From contig JAEZFL010000092.1 in NCBI GenBank assembly GCA_023417515.1, forward strand, positions 1 to 34,370: a stretch of 34,370 nucleotides of DNA. Reading direction: 5' to 3'. A model generated the notes under the pieces. That model was not told the DNA's origin. It worked only from the letters and a program-made list of their open reading frames with translations, and searched no databases. This document shows, piece by piece, positions 31,412-34,370 of this stretch. How positions within the stretch are numbered: position 1 is the first letter of the stretch; each line of letters begins with the position of its first letter. The translations under genes and the position numbers were made by a program. Source of the DNA: Pseudomonadota bacterium (GTDB lineage: Bacteria; Pseudomonadota; Alphaproteobacteria; Sphingomonadales; Sphingomonadaceae).

Positions 31412-31972
31412 ATGGGCAAAGTGGGCGGGACGACAAAATCGAAGGAACCGGCCGCGCGCATCAATGGCGTGCGCTCGGTGTCCGACCTGCTCGGCGGGGT
31501 CGGTGCCGCCGCCTTCCGCCGATTCGGCTTCGTCCAGCACAGCATCGTCACCCGCTGGGGCGAGATCGTCGGTGAGCGCTACGCCAATGTCTCCTCGCCC
31601 GAATCGATCCGCTTCCCGCCGGGCCGCAAGAGCGGCGGCGTGCTCACGCTCGTCGTCGAAGGCGCTCATGCGCCGCTGCTCCAGCATGTCGCGCCGGTCA
31701 TCGTCGAGCGGGTCAACCGCTTCTTCGGCTACCCCGCGATCGAGCGCGTGTCGTTCCGCCAGGGCCGCATCGCCGCCCAGACCAAGCGGCCGGCGCCGGC
31801 CGCGCCGCCCCCGCCGGTCCCCGCCGAGCTCGGCGAATCGCTTCGCGAAGTGGCCGATCCGGAGCTGCGCGCGGTGCTCGAGTCCCTTGCGCAGGGGCTC
31901 GCCGCAAGCGAAGGAGCGCCCATCGTGACGGCGATCCCCGTGATCGGCACCATTGGAGACTCGAAGAGATGA
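31412..31972 (+). CDS. DUF721 (DciA-like) protein
   Basis: A 186-residue protein with an N-terminal DUF721 domain: RSVSDLLGGVGAAAFRRFGF and HSIVTRWGEIVGERYANVSSPESI lead to a beta strand LTLVVEGAHAPLLQHVAPVIVERVNRFFGY. DUF721 proteins include DciA, which loads or retains the replicative helicase DnaB in bacteria lacking DnaC. Whether this alphaproteobacterial form does the same is inference. The last 70 residues are Pro/Ala-rich and then helical (REVADPELRAVLESLAQGL), probably disordered or a partner-binding tail. Its stop codon overlaps the start of the next gene (ATGA). Confidence 0.85.
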   Translation: MGKVGGTTKSKEPAARINGVRSVSDLLGGVGAAAFRRFGFVQHSIVTRWGEIVGERYANVSSPESIRFPPGRKSGGVLTLVVEGAHAPLLQHVAPVIVERVNRFFGYPAIERVSFRQGRIAAQTKRPAPAAPPPPVPAELGESLREVADPELRAVLESLAQGLAASEGAPIVTAIPVIGTIGDSKR

Positions 31973-32742
31973 AGCCAGTTTTTGTCTGCATGGCCTCCGC
32001 CCTGGCTCTGGCGCTGGCCGGATGCGGCGGCGAGAGCGACCTCAACCAGGCCGCGGCCACGATCGACCTCAACGCGCCGCTGCCGCAGATTCCCGCGCCC
32101 AACAATGGCGACTGGACGCAGGTCGTCCAGCAGACCCCCGAGGGCGGCTTCCGAATGGGCAACCCCGACGCGCCGGTGAAGCTCGTCGAATATGCCTCCA
32201 TCAGCTGCGGCCACTGCGGGCAATTCTCGCAGGAAGCCTCCGAGGAGCTGAAGAACACTTATGTCCGAAGCGGCCAGGTCAGCTGGGAATATCGGACGGT
32301 GCTGCTGTTCCCGACCGACCCGGGCATCTCGATGCTGCTGCGCTGCCAGGGCCCGCAATCCTTCTTCGCGCTGACCGAACAGCTCTATGCCACGCAGGCC
32401 GAATGGTCGGCCCGCACCAGCACGATCCCTCAATCGCAGCTCGCGGCGCTGCAGGCGATGCCGCCGGCCCAGCAGGCGCCGGCGCTCGCCCGGGCGCTCG
32501 GCATGGACCAGTTCTTCCGCCAGCGCGGCATGCCGCAGGCGCAGGTCGACCAGTGCCTGAACAATCCCGAGAATTTGAACAGCCTCGCCGAGACCCAGCG
32601 CAAGGTGCAGGAGGACGGAGTCACCGGCACTCCGACCTTCTTCATCAACGGCCAGGTCCAGGAGAATGTCGGCTATTGGAACGACCCGCGGACCCCGGGC
32701 CTGTCGCTCGAAAACCGGCTGCGGGCGGCGATCGGGTCGTAA
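31969..32742 (+). CDS. DsbA-like thioredoxin-fold lipoprotein
   Basis: A 257-residue exported thiol-disulphide oxidoreductase. The N-terminus ends in a lipobox LAGC (16-19), so it is anchored to a membrane by a lipid. The active site is CGHC (80-83) in EYASISCGHCGQFS, and the cis-proline is in GTPTFFINGQ. Two more cysteines (LLRCQG and VDQCLNN) frame the inserted helical domain, as in other alphaproteobacterial DSBA-like thioredoxins. It should form or reshuffle disulphide bonds in the periplasm. It is coupled to the DUF721 gene by a 4-bp overlap and is followed one base after its stop by a paralogue. Confidence 0.9.
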   Translation: MKPVFVCMASALALALAGCGGESDLNQAAATIDLNAPLPQIPAPNNGDWTQVVQQTPEGGFRMGNPDAPVKLVEYASISCGHCGQFSQEASEELKNTYVRSGQVSWEYRTVLLFPTDPGISMLLRCQGPQSFFALTEQLYATQAEWSARTSTIPQSQLAALQAMPPAQQAPALARALGMDQFFRQRGMPQAQVDQCLNNPENLNSLAETQRKVQEDGVTGTPTFFINGQVQENVGYWNDPRTPGLSLENRLRAAIGS

Positions 32743-32743
32743 C

Positions 32744-33457
32744 ATGAAGCGCCTCGCTTCCGCCTTCCTCGCGCTCGGGCTCATCGCCGCGGCTCCAGCC
32801 GCGGCGCAGGCTCCCGGCGCACAGGCCGCCGACTGGTCGCAGCGCGTCGCGGCGACTCCGGAAGGCGGCTTCCGGATGGGCAACCCGGACGCGCCTCTGA
32901 AGCTGGTCGAGTTCTTGTCGCTGACCTGCTCGCATTGCGCGACCTTCTCGGCGGAGGCGATGCCGGCGCTGCTCGACCATGTTCGTTCGGGGCGGGTCAG
33001 CGTCGAGTATCGCAACTACGTGCTCAACCATTACGACCTCGCGGCCGCTGTGCTCAGCCGCTGCGCGGCGCCGGGCGACTATTTCGCGCTGACCACGGAC
33101 CTGTTGGCGCAGCAGTCCGTGTGGGCGGGCCGCGCGGACGCGCTGACCCCGGTCCAGAAGGCGGAGGTTGAGGTTCGGCCAACTCCGCAATCGGTCGCTC
33201 GCACTGCCGAGCTGATTGGCCTCAAGCAGATCGCCGCCGCCCATGGCATCACGCCCGCAGAGGCGAATAGCTGCCTCGCCAGCGCCGAGGGGCTGGCCGA
33301 GGTGATGGCCATGCGCGACGCCGCCGACCGCCTGGGCGTCGACGGCACGCCGACTTTCATGCTCAACGGACGGCTGCTCGGCCCGGCCAATTGGGCGATG
33401 ATCCAGCCGCTGCTCGCTCAAACCCCCGCGGCGGGGGCCGGCGAACGGGGCAGGTGA
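32744..33457 (+). CDS. DsbA-like periplasmic thioredoxin-fold protein
   Basis: A 237-residue paralogue of the preceding protein. A cleavable signal peptide (MKRLASAFLALGLIAAAPAAAQA) replaces the lipobox, so it should be soluble in the periplasm. The active site is CSHC (62-65) in EFLSLTCSHCATFS. The shared block EGGFRMGNPDAP..KLVE just before it shows the two arose by tandem duplication. The cis-proline is in GTPTFMLNG. Cysteines in LSRCAAPG and NSCLAS match the second pair of the first copy. Start ATG 32744 follows the preceding stop by one base, so the pair is an operon. A redundant or graded oxidase role is inferred. Confidence 0.9.
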   Translation: MKRLASAFLALGLIAAAPAAAQAPGAQAADWSQRVAATPEGGFRMGNPDAPLKLVEFLSLTCSHCATFSAEAMPALLDHVRSGRVSVEYRNYVLNHYDLAAAVLSRCAAPGDYFALTTDLLAQQSVWAGRADALTPVQKAEVEVRPTPQSVARTAELIGLKQIAAAHGITPAEANSCLASAEGLAEVMAMRDAADRLGVDGTPTFMLNGRLLGPANWAMIQPLLAQTPAAGAGERGR

Positions 33458-33512
33458 TGGTGGAGGGGCTGCGTATCACTGCCCTTGCACGCACAGATTC
33501 AGGCCGGCGCGC

Positions 33513-34343
33513 ATGCAAATAAAGCGGCTGCGCCTGTCCGGCTTTAAGAGCTTCGTCGAGCCGGCCGACCTGCGCATCGAGCCGGGCCTCACCGGAATCG
33601 TCGGCCCCAATGGCTGCGGCAAGTCGAACGTGCTTGAGGCGATCCGCTGGGTGATGGGCGAGAGTTCGGCCAAGTCGATGCGCGGCTCCGGCATGGACGA
33701 CGTCATCTTCGCCGGAACCGCGACCCGCCCGTCGCGCGATTTTGCGGAGGTCACCCTCTCCATCGAGCGCGATCCCGAGGATATCGGCGACCCGGAGGGC
33801 GTGCGCCTGCTCGCCTCCGGCGATGTCGAGGTCACCCGGAGGATCGAGCGCGGCGCCGGTTCGGCCTATCGGATCAACGGCCGCGACGTGCGCGCCCGCG
33901 ACGTCGGGCTGCTGTTCGCCGACGCCGCCACCGGCGCCCATTCGCCGGCTTTGGTCAGCCAGGGCCGGATCAGCGCGATCATCGCCGCCAAGCCGGCCGA
34001 GCGTCGGCTGATGCTCGAGGAAGCGGCGGGGATCGCCGGACTCCACGTCCGCCGCCGCGACGCAGAACAGAAATTGCGCGCCGCCGAGGCCAATCTCACC
34101 CGCCTAGACGAATTGCTCGGCGACATGGAGCAGCGCGCCGCGGCTCTGAAGCGCCAGGCCCGAGCCGCCGAGCGCTACCGCAGGTTGAGCGACGAGATCC
34201 AGGTCGCCGAGGCGCGCCTCGTCTTCTCGCGCTGGAAGGAGGCCGCAGACGCCGCCGCGGCCGCGCGCAAGGAGGCCGAGCTTGCCGTCGCGGCGGTCGA
34301 TGCCGCCGGGAAGGCGGATGCCGAAGCAGCCGACGCCCGGCGC
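33513..34343 (+). CDS. smc: chromosome segregation protein SMC, N-terminal part (contig-truncated)
   Basis: Only the first 277 codons are genomic; a full SMC would be about 1150 residues. The ATPase head is clear: FKSFVEP near the start, Walker A GPNGCGKS (31-38), SNVLEAIRWVMGE, and the Q-loop region with VSQGRISAIIAAKPAERRLMLEEAAGI. The coiled coil then begins (RRRDAEQKLRAAEANLTRLDELL). SMC condenses and orients sister chromosomes with ScpA and ScpB. It lies 55 bp after the second DsbA-like gene, an arrangement I have seen as usual in sphingomonads. The reading frame runs on to the last base, but the final nine codons come from a sequencing adapter. Confidence 0.95.
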
Positions 34344-34370
34344 CTGTCACTTATACACAACTCCCAGCCC
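34344..34370. other. sequencing adapter remnant (Nextera/Tn5 mosaic end)
   Basis: CTGTCACTTATACACA begins here and continues to the end. It differs from the Nextera transposase mosaic-end and adapter sequence, CTGTCTCTTATACACATCTC..., by one substitution in the 16-base core, with two more in the remaining 11 bases. Such a match at the exact end of a contig is not expected for genomic DNA. The codons here translate to LSLIHNSQP, close to the LIHIS-type peptide typical of adapter read-through. Confidence 0.9.

Overview
This window is a GC-rich chromosomal segment of a free-living alphaproteobacterium, most likely a member of the Sphingomonadales. The lineage call rests on an EcfG-type promoter (GGAAC-N16-CGTT), the DUF721/DsbA/DsbA/smc gene order, a short DUF6356-type protein, and recurrent GTCATCCCAGC-type intergenic hairpins. 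I see no phage, plasmid, insertion sequence or CRISPR genes. Almost everything is housekeeping or stress biology, with a dense population of small intergenic repeats. The right end is not genomic: the last 27 bases closely match a Nextera/Tn5 adapter, so this is a contig end that cuts through smc.

Layout. 39-5048 (minus strand): aldehyde dehydrogenase, group III truncated haemoglobin, tRNA-Glu, recJ, a NUDIX hydrolase and a DUF6356-like small protein. 5147-7846 (plus): a YdhS-like FAD/NAD(P)-binding protein, then a stand-alone FtsZ homologue that ends without the usual C-terminal anchoring peptide. 8164-12283: a small surface-glycan group (GT32-like glycosyltransferase, FkbM methyltransferase, GNAT-like protein, polysaccharide deacetylase). 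12448-12523: tRNA-Ala(CGC). 12824-15692 (plus): a DUF2171 protein behind a textbook general-stress promoter, an MDR-family oxidoreductase and a flavodoxin-like reductase.

15787-19425 holds a DNA-repair pair, a DUF4130-UdgX fusion and its partner radical SAM protein. The two are separated by a glutathione S-transferase gene on the opposite strand, flanked by GC-rich hairpin repeats. 19481-21938 (minus) carries a POT-family peptide transporter, an OsmC-like protein and a bactofilin. 21939-23429 is a gene-free stretch of about 1.5 kb containing roughly 14 copies of a degenerate 41-bp direct repeat that I cannot assign to any known element. It is the most unusual feature of the window.

23430-29512: a membrane-anchored cytochrome c, a LOG-family protein, an extensin-like lipoprotein, the serine pathway genes serC and serA (with a structured serC leader that sequesters the ribosome-binding site), and a secreted cupredoxin-fold-like protein without evident copper ligands. 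29509-31385 (minus): nudC and mutY, overlapping by 4 bp, both nucleotide-quality-control enzymes. 31412-34343 (plus): a DUF721/DciA-like gene translationally coupled to a DsbA-like lipoprotein, a second DsbA-like protein, and the 5' part of smc.

Functional themes are DNA repair and oxidative damage control (recJ, UdgX, radical SAM protein, mutY, nudC, NUDIX hydrolase, OsmC, GST), cell shape and chromosome dynamics (FtsZ homologue, bactofilin, smc), and serine synthesis.
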